Assembly: GCA_903934195.1 (NCBI GenBank)
Contig: CAIZMV010000254.1
Location: forward strand, 1 to 6,779
Source of the DNA: an uncultured Acidimicrobiaceae bacterium
GTDB lineage: Bacteria; Actinomycetota; Acidimicrobiia; Acidimicrobiales; Ilumatobacteraceae
Length of the DNA: 6,779 nucleotides
Reading direction: 5' to 3'
This document shows positions 1-5,931 of this stretch, piece by piece. The notes under the pieces were generated by a model. It saw only the letters and a list, made by a program, of their open reading frames with translations, was not told the origin of the DNA and searched no databases. Each line of letters begins with the position of its first letter. Within the stretch, counting starts at the first letter, position 1. The position numbers were made by a program, and so were the translations under genes.

Positions 1-114
1 ACTGTTCGTGCTCATGACACTCGTGCAATTGCCGTGATGCTTGATGTTCCAGTTGACCAAGTGGGAGACAAACTCTCTGAACTTGGTCTCTTGTTCGTGC
101 CGCCGGCCGCGTAG
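1..114 (+). CDS. 3' end of an unidentified gene, possibly dihydropteroate synthase-like (partial)
   Basis: The first frame is open from the window edge for 37 codons and closes with TAG at 112-114. The readable tail begins TVRAHDTRAIAVMLDV and ends in GLLFVPPAA. The R-x-H-D-x-R-x piece near the cut resembles the end of dihydropteroate synthase (FolP), where a strand carrying a (V/R)xHD motif precedes the last helix. However, this tail continues about 20 residues further than is usual for FolP. It does not look like the C-terminus of LepA, the common neighbour of hemW. The frame runs straight into hemW with a 9-nt gap, so the two are probably co-transcribed. That it is a coding tail is fairly secure from the stop position and the downstream ribosome binding site; the family is a weak guess from very little sequence. 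Confidence 0.45.
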   Translation, partial: TVRAHDTRAIAVMLDVPVDQVGDKLSELGLLFVPPAA

Positions 115-117
115 GGA
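113..117 (+). promoter_or_regulatory. Ribosome binding site of hemW, overlapping the upstream stop codon
   Basis: AGGGA lies 6 nt before the hemW ATG at 124 and shares its first two bases with the TAG stop of the preceding gene. This placement supports ATG 124 as the start. It also suggests that ribosomes finishing the upstream gene help initiate hemW. Confidence 0.55.
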
Positions 118-123
118 CTGAAG

Positions 124-1185
124 ATGTCAGAGTTCGGGGTCTACGTTCATATCCCGTTCTGTCGTCACCGCTGTGACTATTGCGCCTTTGCAACCTGGAC
201 AGATCGTGACCATCTCATGGTTGCGTATGTGGACGCAGTCATTGCCGATATCGCCCGGGCTGTAGAAAAAGGAATGCCTGTAGCAGACACAGTGTTTTTC
301 GGTGGCGGAACTCCCACGCGTCTTGCACCTGAACTTCTTGCTTCGATAGTCAATGCGATTCCGGTCAGCTCGAATGTTGAAATCACAATTGAATGTAACC
401 CCGATGACGTGACTGTTGAAATGATGAAGACATACGCGGCCGCCGGAGTGAACCGCATCAGTATGGGTGTTCAGTCAATGGTCGATCATGTATTGCAGTC
501 ATTGGGCCGAACGCATGACCCGGCAAATGTTGTCAAGGCCATTGCTGCTGCTCGTGCAGGCGGAATCACCTCCATCAACTTGGATCTGATTTACGGAGTC
601 CACGGGGAATCTGTTGACGACTGGCGCACCACAGTTGAACAAACAATTGCATTGCAACCAACTCACATCTCGGCGTACGGGTTAACGGTGGAGGCTGGTA
701 CTCCGTTAGCCGAAGACCCAAGTCGACACCCAGACGATGATGATCAAGCTGACAAATATGTTCTTGCAGATGATTTGTTTTCAGCAGCAGGTCTGATGAA
801 TTACGAAATCAGCAACTGGGCACTTGCGGGCCACGAGTGCCGACATAACCAGGTGTATTGGTCGCAAGGTAACTACACAGGATTCGGTTGTGCTGCGCAT
901 TCGCATTTAGATGGCAGGCGGTGGTGGAATGTTCGCACCCCGGACCGCTACATCTATTGCGTCACTAAAAACGAAACCGTTGAAGCCTCGGACGAAGTCT
1001 TGGATGCACCAACTCGGGCCAGAGAAGCCTTGGAGTTGTCGCTGCGCACACGTGATGGGGTTCCGCTAGGAACGCTTGATGTTGAAGCCCTAGAAGGCTT
1101 GGTGGAAGTAGTGGGAGAGCGCATTGTCCTCACACGTCAAGGCCGTTTATTGGGAAACGAAGTGAGTCTGCGCCTGACCCCCTGA
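124..1185 (+). CDS. hemW: Radical SAM heme chaperone HemW (coproporphyrinogen III oxidase-like)
   Basis: This 353-residue cytosolic protein belongs to the HemN/HemW radical-SAM family. HemW binds heme and delivers it to target proteins; it was long misannotated as oxygen-independent coproporphyrinogen oxidase. The N-terminus carries HIPFC with the CX3CX2C iron-sulfur cluster cysteines C13, C17 and C20, followed by A-F. The fourth cysteine of the CX3CX2CXC motif of true HemN is absent, which favours HemW. Other family marks are GGGTPT (60-65, SAM-binding glycine-rich segment), ECNPDD (90-95), RISMGVQS (111-118), NLDLIYG (152-158), HNQVYW (241-246, the HNQxYW signature of HemW) and GFGCAAHS (253-260). 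A short C-terminal HemN-type domain follows. Length is slightly below the usual 370-400, with nothing evidently missing. The start is supported by AGGGA at 113-117. The gene follows the partial CDS closely and is followed by a tRNA gene. HemW versus a generic family member is inferred from motifs only. Confidence 0.92.
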   Translation: MSEFGVYVHIPFCRHRCDYCAFATWTDRDHLMVAYVDAVIADIARAVEKGMPVADTVFFGGGTPTRLAPELLASIVNAIPVSSNVEITIECNPDDVTVEMMKTYAAAGVNRISMGVQSMVDHVLQSLGRTHDPANVVKAIAAARAGGITSINLDLIYGVHGESVDDWRTTVEQTIALQPTHISAYGLTVEAGTPLAEDPSRHPDDDDQADKYVLADDLFSAAGLMNYEISNWALAGHECRHNQVYWSQGNYTGFGCAAHSHLDGRRWWNVRTPDRYIYCVTKNETVEASDEVLDAPTRAREALELSLRTRDGVPLGTLDVEALEGLVEVVGERIVLTRQGRLLGNEVSLRLTP

Positions 1186-1206
1186 TAAAGTGGTCATACC
1201 TTTTGA

Positions 1207-1279
1207 GGGCGTGTAGCTCAGTTGGTAGAGCACCACCATGACATGGTGGGGGTCCCGGGTTCGAGCCCCGTCGCGCCCA
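1207..1279 (+). tRNA. tRNA-Val (anticodon GAC)
   Basis: The 73 nt fold into a full cloverleaf. The 7-bp acceptor stem is GGGCGTG with CGCGCCC (one G-U pair at 1212/1273) and the discriminator is A1279. The D stem is GCTC/GAGC (1216-1219/1228-1231) with loop AGTTGGTA. The anticodon stem is CCACC/GGTGG (1233-1237/1245-1249) around loop ATGACAT, giving anticodon GAC at 1240-1242, which reads GUC and, by wobble, GUU. The variable loop is 5 nt and the T loop TTCGAGC (1260-1266) is canonical. The closing pair of the T stem is a C-T mismatch (1255/1271, positions 49-65). CCA is not encoded: the bases after the discriminator are CTA. The gene starts 21 nt after the hemW stop, and no integrase or partial tRNA repeat is nearby. 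Confidence 0.95.
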
Positions 1280-1288
1280 CTAGATGTA

Positions 1289-1318
1289 TTTACTCATGTC
1301 ATTCGTACTGCGTATTAA
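1289..1318 (+). promoter_or_regulatory. Possible sigma70-type promoter for the EamA transporter
   Basis: TTTACT (1289-1294, 4 of 6 to TTGACA) and TATTAA (1313-1318, 4 of 6 to TATAAT) are separated by 18 bp. A start near 1325 would leave a leader of only about 12 nt before ATG 1337, which fits the weak ribosome binding site there. ATTCGT (1301-1306) and ACGAAT (1318-1323) form a perfect 6-bp inverted repeat with an 11-nt spacer overlapping the -10. It could be an operator or chance. All of this is prediction by eye in a short AT-richer gap. Confidence 0.25.
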
Positions 1319-1336
1319 CGAATTGAGTCGCTTGTA

Positions 1337-2173
1337 ATGGAAATCTTGCTAGCCCTTTGTGCTGCTGCCGTTTATGGCGTCGCTGATTATTCAGGCGGTC
1401 GGGCCAGTCGCACTGTTTCCCCAATTGTTGTTACCGCAATTGGCCAAGGTTGCGGCCTGATTTTTCTTGTTGTCATTGTTCTTGCTTCTGGTGTGCCGAC
1501 TCCGCCAGCGACAGATTGGTTCTGGGGCGGTATTGGCGGCATCGCAGGTGCAAGTGGACTTCTTGCCTTCTACAAAGCAATGGGAAGCGGATTCATGGCC
1601 ATCGTTGCTCCGGTGTCTGCTGTAACAGCAACTGCGGTACCAGTCATCGTGGGGCTGTCGCTAGGGGAACGTCCGAGTGTTTTGTCGTTGTGCGGTATTC
1701 CAGTGGCTCTCGTTGCAATTGCATTAATCAGCGACATTCTCGGACCCAATCATCGAAGAGCTCCTCGCAAAATTTTTGTCATGGCATTTGGTGCCGGAAG
1801 CGTGTTCGGCTCGCTATTTGTCATTCTTGGTCATACAAGTGACAACTCAGGGCTGTGGCCGGTTCTCGCCATGCGCGTTACGTCGGTGCCATTTATGTTC
1901 ATGGTGATGTACTTCACAAAGAACAAGCCATCAGCTGCTCGTCCACAATTGAAGTTTGTTGCAGGCTCTGGAATTCTTGATACGGCTGCAAATGCTCTTT
2001 ATTTGTTGGCCGTACGTCACGGGCTTATGTCGATCGTGGCAACCATTAACTCGTTCTATCCGGCAAGCACATTGTTATTGGCCGTTGGGTTAGACAAGGA
2101 AAAGATTCACCGACCCCAGGCAATTGGGCTGCTGTTGGCAGGGGTTGCGTTAGTCATGATTACGGTGTCGTAA
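1337..2173 (+). CDS. EamA/DMT-superfamily transporter, ten predicted membrane helices
   Basis: This 278-residue integral membrane protein has the drug/metabolite transporter (EamA) layout of two five-helix repeats. Hydrophobic segments lie at about residues 1-17, 29-51, 61-80, 85-108, 113-133, 145-166, 172-193, 206-226, 230-251 and 259-277. Each repeat ends in the family's typical short hydrophilic turn before its last helix: SLGERPS (108-114) in the first half and GLDKEKIHRPQAIG (251-264) in the second. The loop at 134-145 is basic, consistent with a cytoplasmic link between the halves. Family members export or import amino acids, nucleotides, sugars or other small metabolites; the substrate cannot be told here. 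ATG 1337 is the first possible start after the in-frame stop TAA at 1316-1318, although no strong ribosome binding site precedes it. The stop at 2171-2173 abuts the stop of the convergent MBL gene. Confidence 0.85.
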   Translation: MEILLALCAAAVYGVADYSGGRASRTVSPIVVTAIGQGCGLIFLVVIVLASGVPTPPATDWFWGGIGGIAGASGLLAFYKAMGSGFMAIVAPVSAVTATAVPVIVGLSLGERPSVLSLCGIPVALVAIALISDILGPNHRRAPRKIFVMAFGAGSVFGSLFVILGHTSDNSGLWPVLAMRVTSVPFMFMVMYFTKNKPSAARPQLKFVAGSGILDTAANALYLLAVRHGLMSIVATINSFYPASTLLLAVGLDKEKIHRPQAIGLLLAGVALVMITVS

Positions 2174-3502
2174 TCATTTTTCGCCAAGAGCTGCCTTAAT
2201 AATCTTTTCAGATTCGCGTGATGCGCCTTTGAAGATTCCCTTTGACATCAAAGATGCCTCACTTTTGCGACGTGCTTCATAAACATCGGCGCGCATATGG
2301 TGAATGTCCGGATCATCTGGCGCTGCCCAACCTGCAAAGTCTGCAAGGTGACAGGCAAGGCGAAGGTCTCCTGATGCTGCAAGTTCAACAGCGCGACGCA
2401 TAAGTACATCTGCGCCACCTGACAGTGATGCAAGTTCAACTGCAAGTACTTCATCAGGTGCTGGCTTTAGCCGTGATGGCGCACCATCCCACCAGCCCCC
2501 GAACAAACGCCAGATATTTCTGACCACAAATTCTGGTTCGTCATAGAGCGGACGAAGATACGGCTTGCCAAGAGTGGCTTCAGGTACGCGCACTGTATGA
2601 ATGATGGTGTTCAGTGTCTCTCCGGCATTCATCATGGTGACAACAGTGCTCACAAGGTCTTCGAGAGCCGTTGCAATTTCATCAAGCACTCGCGCAATTC
2701 GCTCTTTGCCAGCAATAGGTAAGCCGTGAGCTGGCAGCAGAAGTTCAGGGCCCTTTGCGATCATGGCGCGCAATGCAGCGGCCCATTCAATTGGCCAACG
2801 CTGAACCTTTTGCGGGTTACCGGCATTTGGGAAATTCCAGATGACGAAGTCACCAGAAGCAATCCACTTTTTCTCAGGGAACCACGACCACAGGTGGTCG
2901 TCTGTTTCGCCACGAGCATGATGGAATTCAACTGTTTCGTTACCAAATTTCATGGTGGTGAAATCACTCAGGCTGTCGGTGAGTTCCAACGTCTCAAGTG
3001 GGATGAATTCAGAAAGTTTGCGTCCACCAGTTGGCGGGCGCAAGTCATTTAGTGCGTTTTCTAAGTCGCCGCGAATACCACCGAATTGGCGTGCATTGAT
3101 AGCGACGTTCCAATCGTTTGTGTCGCGATAACGCTGAAAGCGCTTGGTGACGTTTTCATGGCCGATAACGCGGGGAGCGCGAAAACCATCTGCTGCCATG
3201 CGAGCAGCGAATGGACCACTGCCGCCAACATGATCAGAATGGCCATGCGTGTAGACAATTGCTTCAATTGGTTGTGCGCGCCATTGTTGCATGGCATTGA
3301 CAACTGCTTCGCCAGTATTTGCGTGACTTGCGTCGAAACACACAAGTCCATCGCCGGAGTCCCATACGACGCTGTGGCTGAACGATTCGACCATCGCGAG
3401 ATTCTCTGCAACCTCAGACAATTGATTATTGGTGCGATTAACGGCAACATCTGCGATGCCAGAGTCAACAATGCGGGTACTAAGTGCGAGAAGGTCAGCC
3501 AT
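2174..3502 (-). CDS. MBL-fold metallohydrolase with alkylsulfatase-type dimerisation domain, no C-terminal SCP2 domain
   Basis: This 442-residue protein has two visible parts. Residues about 30-260 form a metallo-beta-lactamase fold with THGHSDHVGG at 85-94, supplying metal ligands H86, H88, D90 and H91. HARGETDDH follows at 195-203, then SGD with D218, and PAHG with H259. Residues about 265-435 match the dimerisation domain of SdsA1-type alkylsulfatases: a helical stretch, then NIWRLFGGWWDGAPSRLKPA at 329-348, the family's most recognisable segment, and a helical TPR-like tail with DPDIHHMRADVYEARR. SdsA1 itself is over 600 residues and ends in an SCP2-like hydrophobic substrate-binding domain, absent here. 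There is no evident signal peptide, so a cytosolic location is likely, unlike SdsA1. The gene starts 2 nt after the acyl-CoA dehydrogenase stop (TAG CG ATG) with no clear ribosome binding site, suggesting translational coupling. Hydrolysis of a sulfate ester or another ester/thioester is inferred; the substrate is unknown. Confidence 0.82.
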   Translation of the reverse strand: MADLLALSTRIVDSGIADVAVNRTNNQLSEVAENLAMVESFSHSVVWDSGDGLVCFDASHANTGEAVVNAMQQWRAQPIEAIVYTHGHSDHVGGSGPFAARMAADGFRAPRVIGHENVTKRFQRYRDTNDWNVAINARQFGGIRGDLENALNDLRPPTGGRKLSEFIPLETLELTDSLSDFTTMKFGNETVEFHHARGETDDHLWSWFPEKKWIASGDFVIWNFPNAGNPQKVQRWPIEWAAALRAMIAKGPELLLPAHGLPIAGKERIARVLDEIATALEDLVSTVVTMMNAGETLNTIIHTVRVPEATLGKPYLRPLYDEPEFVVRNIWRLFGGWWDGAPSRLKPAPDEVLAVELASLSGGADVLMRRAVELAASGDLRLACHLADFAGWAAPDDPDIHHMRADVYEARRKSEASLMSKGIFKGASRESEKIIKAALGEK

Positions 3503-3504
3503 CG

Positions 3505-4605
3505 CTACATCTTAGGTAGGCCGAGAAAGCGCTCGCCCAAAATGTTGCGCATCACGTTTGAGGTGCCACCCATGATGGTGTACCCGGGGCTGTACGCAAG
3601 CCCTTTAGCCGCATCGTCCCAGATCATTGCGTTTGCACCCATTGCACGCGACACGAATTCATCAACACGTTGTTGGTGTTCAGTGCAGAAGCACTTAGTT
3701 GCAGCAGAGAACCCAGCAGGTGCCTGCTTCAGCGTTTCACGAATCACCAAGATGCGGCCGATGCGGTAACCGATTTCTAAAGCAGCAATTTCTTGGCGAA
3801 CAGTGCGATTGGTTTTGTCAACCATTGCGCATGCTTCTTGGAAGAGGAAGTAGTTCGAGACGAGTCTGTCGATGCCGCCGCGTTCGTGTTCAAGCTGACG
3901 CATAGTTTGTGAAAACGCAGCGCCTTGCTTTCCGACAAGGTTTCCCTTTGGTACGCGAACATCTGTGTAGAAGACTTCACAGAAATGACGGTTAGTTGTC
4001 ATGTCTGTAATGGGGCGAACTTCAATACCTGGAGTATTCATCGGCACAATGATTTCGCTAATGCCCGCGTGTGGTGGTCCGTCGCTGCTTGTACGGCAAA
4101 TGAGGTAGCAATAATCAGCGTCAGCACCGAAACTTGTCCAGATCTTCTGGCCGTTGATGACCCATTCATCGCCATCGTCTTCGGCGAAAGTTTTCAACGA
4201 TGCAAGGTCGCTTCCGGCATTTGGTTCACTCATGCCGATGCACCACGTTGTTTCGCCGGCCAAGATGCCGGGCAAGAATTCCTTTTGTTGTTCAGGAGTT
4301 CCGTACTGAATGAGCGCTGGTCCCATTTGACGGTCACCAAACCAACTAGCTGCAATCGGGGCACCAGCTTTAATCATCTCTTCGCCAACGATGAGTCGCT
4401 CGATAGGGGGTCTGCCGCCACCACCAAACTCGGTTGGCCAAATGAGGCCGATCCAGCCGTGAGAGGAAAGCTCGCGCGAGAACTCTTTTGAATACCCGTT
4501 CATCCACGACGCGGTATCGCGTCCGTATCGGGCTACGCCATCTGCCGCGACGGCTGCTGCATTCTCGCGAAGGGCAATGTGTTCAGGGCTCCACTCAAAA
4601 TCCAT
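3505..4605 (-). CDS. Acyl-CoA dehydrogenase family protein (FadE-like)
   Basis: This 366-residue FAD-dependent enzyme is predicted to introduce an alpha-beta double bond into an acyl-CoA. The N-terminal helical domain (about 1-118) opens with the MDFEWSPEHIALRE stretch and includes WPTEFGGGG (56-64). The middle beta domain has the family signature CIGMSEPNAGSDLASL (122-137) and INGQKIWTSFG (150-160). The C-terminal helical domain ends GGTSNVMRNILGERFLGLPK. The usual C-terminal catalytic glutamate of medium-chain enzymes (E of YEGT) is Gly346 here. E241, in LEHERGG (238-244), sits where isovaleryl-CoA dehydrogenase and several mycobacterial FadE enzymes place their base, so activity is likely retained. 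ATG at 4605 is the only good start: the frame closes upstream at a stop (4642-4644) without another ATG or GTG. No clear ribosome binding site is seen. It leads a two-gene unit with the MBL protein. The actual acyl substrate is unknown. Confidence 0.9.
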   Translation of the reverse strand: MDFEWSPEHIALRENAAAVAADGVARYGRDTASWMNGYSKEFSRELSSHGWIGLIWPTEFGGGGRPPIERLIVGEEMIKAGAPIAASWFGDRQMGPALIQYGTPEQQKEFLPGILAGETTWCIGMSEPNAGSDLASLKTFAEDDGDEWVINGQKIWTSFGADADYCYLICRTSSDGPPHAGISEIIVPMNTPGIEVRPITDMTTNRHFCEVFYTDVRVPKGNLVGKQGAAFSQTMRQLEHERGGIDRLVSNYFLFQEACAMVDKTNRTVRQEIAALEIGYRIGRILVIRETLKQAPAGFSAATKCFCTEHQQRVDEFVSRAMGANAMIWDDAAKGLAYSPGYTIMGGTSNVMRNILGERFLGLPKM

Positions 4606-4649
4606 TAGAGAAGATGGTAGGGCGCGACCCCGCCCGAAACGCTATTGTG

Positions 4650-4667
4650 TACAAGTCTGATACAAGT
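4650..4667 (+). repeat. Direct repeat TACAAGT x2, 11 bp apart
   Basis: TACAAGT occurs at 4650-4656 and again at 4661-4667, separated by CTGA, so the copies lie about one helical turn apart on the same DNA face. The first copy is overlapped by TTGTGTACAA (4645-4654). Placed in the divergent region, the pair could be a binding site for a dimeric regulator. With 7-bp repeats chance is possible, and no regulator gene is present in the window. Confidence 0.35.
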
Positions 4668-4697
4668 GAGATTCGGCACATCGCCGACACAAAGAAT

Positions 4698-4703
4698 GAG
4701 GTG
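4698..4703 (+). promoter_or_regulatory. Ribosome binding site deciding the GTG start of icd
   Basis: GAGGTG is a 6-base match to the Shine-Dalgarno consensus and ends 5 nt before GTG 4709. An in-frame TGA at 4697-4699 overlaps it, so no longer start is possible. The next in-frame ATG is codon 18, inside the conserved GDEMTR motif, so GTG 4709 is the start. Confidence 0.8.
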
Positions 4704-4708
4704 TTCCC

Positions 4709-5926
4709 GTGGCAAAGATCAAGGTTGAAAATACGGTCGTCGAGCTCGATGGCGATGAAATGACTCGCATCATTTGGCAGTTCATCAAGGACCGCCTCAT
4801 CGTGCCGTACCTCGATATCAATCTTGAGTACTACGACCTTGGTATGGAGCACCGCGATGCAACAGACGACCAGGTAACTATCGATTCAGCCAATGCAATT
4901 CTGAAGCATGGCGTCGGCGTGAAGTGCGCAACCATCACCCCAGACGAACAGCGTGTTGAAGAGTTCGGTTTGAAGAAAATGTGGAAGTCGCCAAACGGCA
5001 CAATTCGCAACATTCTTGGTGGAGTGGTTTTCCGTGAGCCAATCATTTGTTCAAATATTCCTCGCCTTGTTCCGGGCTGGACAAAGCCAATCGTTATTGG
5101 TCGTCATGCGCATGGTGACCAGTACAAAGCAACAGACTTCAAAGTTCCAGGCGCTGGCACAGTCACAATGACCTACACGCCAGAAGACGGCAGCGAGCCA
5201 ATGCAGTTCGAAGTCGCAAAGTTCGGCAAAGACGGCGGCGTCACCATGGGTATGTACAACTTCAACGACAGCATCCGCGACTTTGCCCGCGCGTCGCTTC
5301 GTTACGGCTTGTCACGTAATTACCCCGTGTACATGAGCACCAAGAACACCATCTTGAAGGCCTACGACGGTCAGTTCAAAGATTTGTTTGAAGAAGTCTT
5401 CGTTAATGAGTTCAAAGCTGATTTCGACAAAGCAGGTCTCACGTACGAGCACCGCCTCATTGATGACATGGTTGCATGTGCGATGAAGTGGGAAGGCGGA
5501 TATCTCTGGGCATGTAAGAACTACGACGGTGACGTACAGTCAGACACCGTTGCACAAGGTTTTGGTTCTCTTGGTCTGATGACATCAGTCTTGATGACAC
5601 CAGATGGTCGCACCGTTGAAGCAGAAGCTGCTCACGGAACAGTGACTCGTCATTATCGCGAACACCAGAAGGGCAACAAGACTTCTACGAACCCTGTTGC
5701 ATCAATCTATGCGTGGACCGGCGGCCTGAAGCACCGCGGCAAGTTAGACAACAACCCGAAACTTCTTGAATTTGCTGAACTTCTCGAGCGTGTCTGTGTT
5801 GAAACAATTGAAGCTGGAGAAATGACAAAAGATCTTTCGATTCTCATTTCTAAAGATGCTCCGTGGTTGACAACTGAAGACTTCCTTGAAGCACTTGATC
5901 GTCGCCTTCAAGCAAAGATGGCCTAA
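4709..5926 (+). CDS. icd: NADP-dependent isocitrate dehydrogenase, eukaryote-like homodimeric type
   Basis: This cytosolic TCA-cycle enzyme of 405 residues oxidatively decarboxylates isocitrate to 2-oxoglutarate, with NADP the expected cofactor for this class. It aligns by eye without gaps to the human IDH1 type over most of its length, and the known active-site residues fall at the same numbers: T77, S94, R100, R109, R132, Y139, K212, D252, D275, D279, R314 and H315. Marked blocks are GDEMTR (15-20), the TITPDE segment (75-80), WKSPNGTIRNILGG (92-105), GRHAHGDQYKATD (131-143), the segment NYDGDVQSD (271-279, metal site) and AEAAHGTVTRHYR (305-317). The C-terminus is about nine residues shorter than IDH1 and has no C-terminal peroxisomal signal. 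This class is also known in bacteria, including mycobacterial Icd1, and is distinct from the E. coli Icd class. The GTG start is set by GAGGTG at 4698-4703. The next gene follows after 5 nt. Confidence 0.96.
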   Translation: MAKIKVENTVVELDGDEMTRIIWQFIKDRLIVPYLDINLEYYDLGMEHRDATDDQVTIDSANAILKHGVGVKCATITPDEQRVEEFGLKKMWKSPNGTIRNILGGVVFREPIICSNIPRLVPGWTKPIVIGRHAHGDQYKATDFKVPGAGTVTMTYTPEDGSEPMQFEVAKFGKDGGVTMGMYNFNDSIRDFARASLRYGLSRNYPVYMSTKNTILKAYDGQFKDLFEEVFVNEFKADFDKAGLTYEHRLIDDMVACAMKWEGGYLWACKNYDGDVQSDTVAQGFGSLGLMTSVLMTPDGRTVEAEAAHGTVTRHYREHQKGNKTSTNPVASIYAWTGGLKHRGKLDNNPKLLEFAELLERVCVETIEAGEMTKDLSILISKDAPWLTTEDFLEALDRRLQAKMA

Positions 5927-5931
5927 ACACC

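Larger units (their letters stand above)
4606..4708. promoter_or_regulatory. Divergent intergenic region between the acyl-CoA dehydrogenase and icd
   Basis: These 103 bp must hold the promoters for both the leftward catabolic pair and the rightward icd unit, since both leading genes start here. I could not assign -35/-10 pairs with acceptable spacing in either direction. Visible structure: GGGCG (4620-4624) and CGCCC (4631-4635) can form a 5-bp GC hairpin in the leader of the minus-strand transcript; TTGT/ACAA arms sit at 4645-4654; and two TACAAGT copies follow, listed separately. Confidence 0.5.

Noticed and set aside
177..458. A minus-strand 93-codon frame inside hemW
   Set aside because: It is fully covered by the conserved radical-SAM domain on the other strand and has no recognisable product.
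1174..1200. CTGACC and CATACC upstream of the tRNA, considered as a promoter
   Set aside because: The spacing is 15 bp, and both boxes match the consensus weakly. The tRNA may equally be transcribed from upstream.
1260..1300. The tRNA 3' end as an integration (att) site of a mobile element
   Set aside because: There is no integrase, no second copy of the tRNA end and no change in gene style on the right side within the window.
1450..1842. A 130-codon frame inside the transporter gene
   Set aside because: It is a +2 shadow with a very high Cys, Ser and Arg content, typical of an out-of-frame read of a membrane protein gene.
2201..2214. AATCT-TTTC-AGATT hairpin 28 nt past the transporter stop, considered as a terminator
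   Set aside because: It has only five pairs, mostly A-T, no following T-run on the plus strand, and lies within MBL codons.
3086..3769. A 227-codon open frame on the plus strand antisense to the MBL and acyl-CoA dehydrogenase genes
   Set aside because: It lies opposite two well-supported genes and crosses their junction, and its product is rich in Cys, Met and Ile with no recognisable domain. It looks like a shadow frame.
3925..4491. A 188-codon plus-strand open frame antisense to the acyl-CoA dehydrogenase
   Set aside because: The opposite strand encodes clear family motifs throughout. The antisense product has no recognisable domain.
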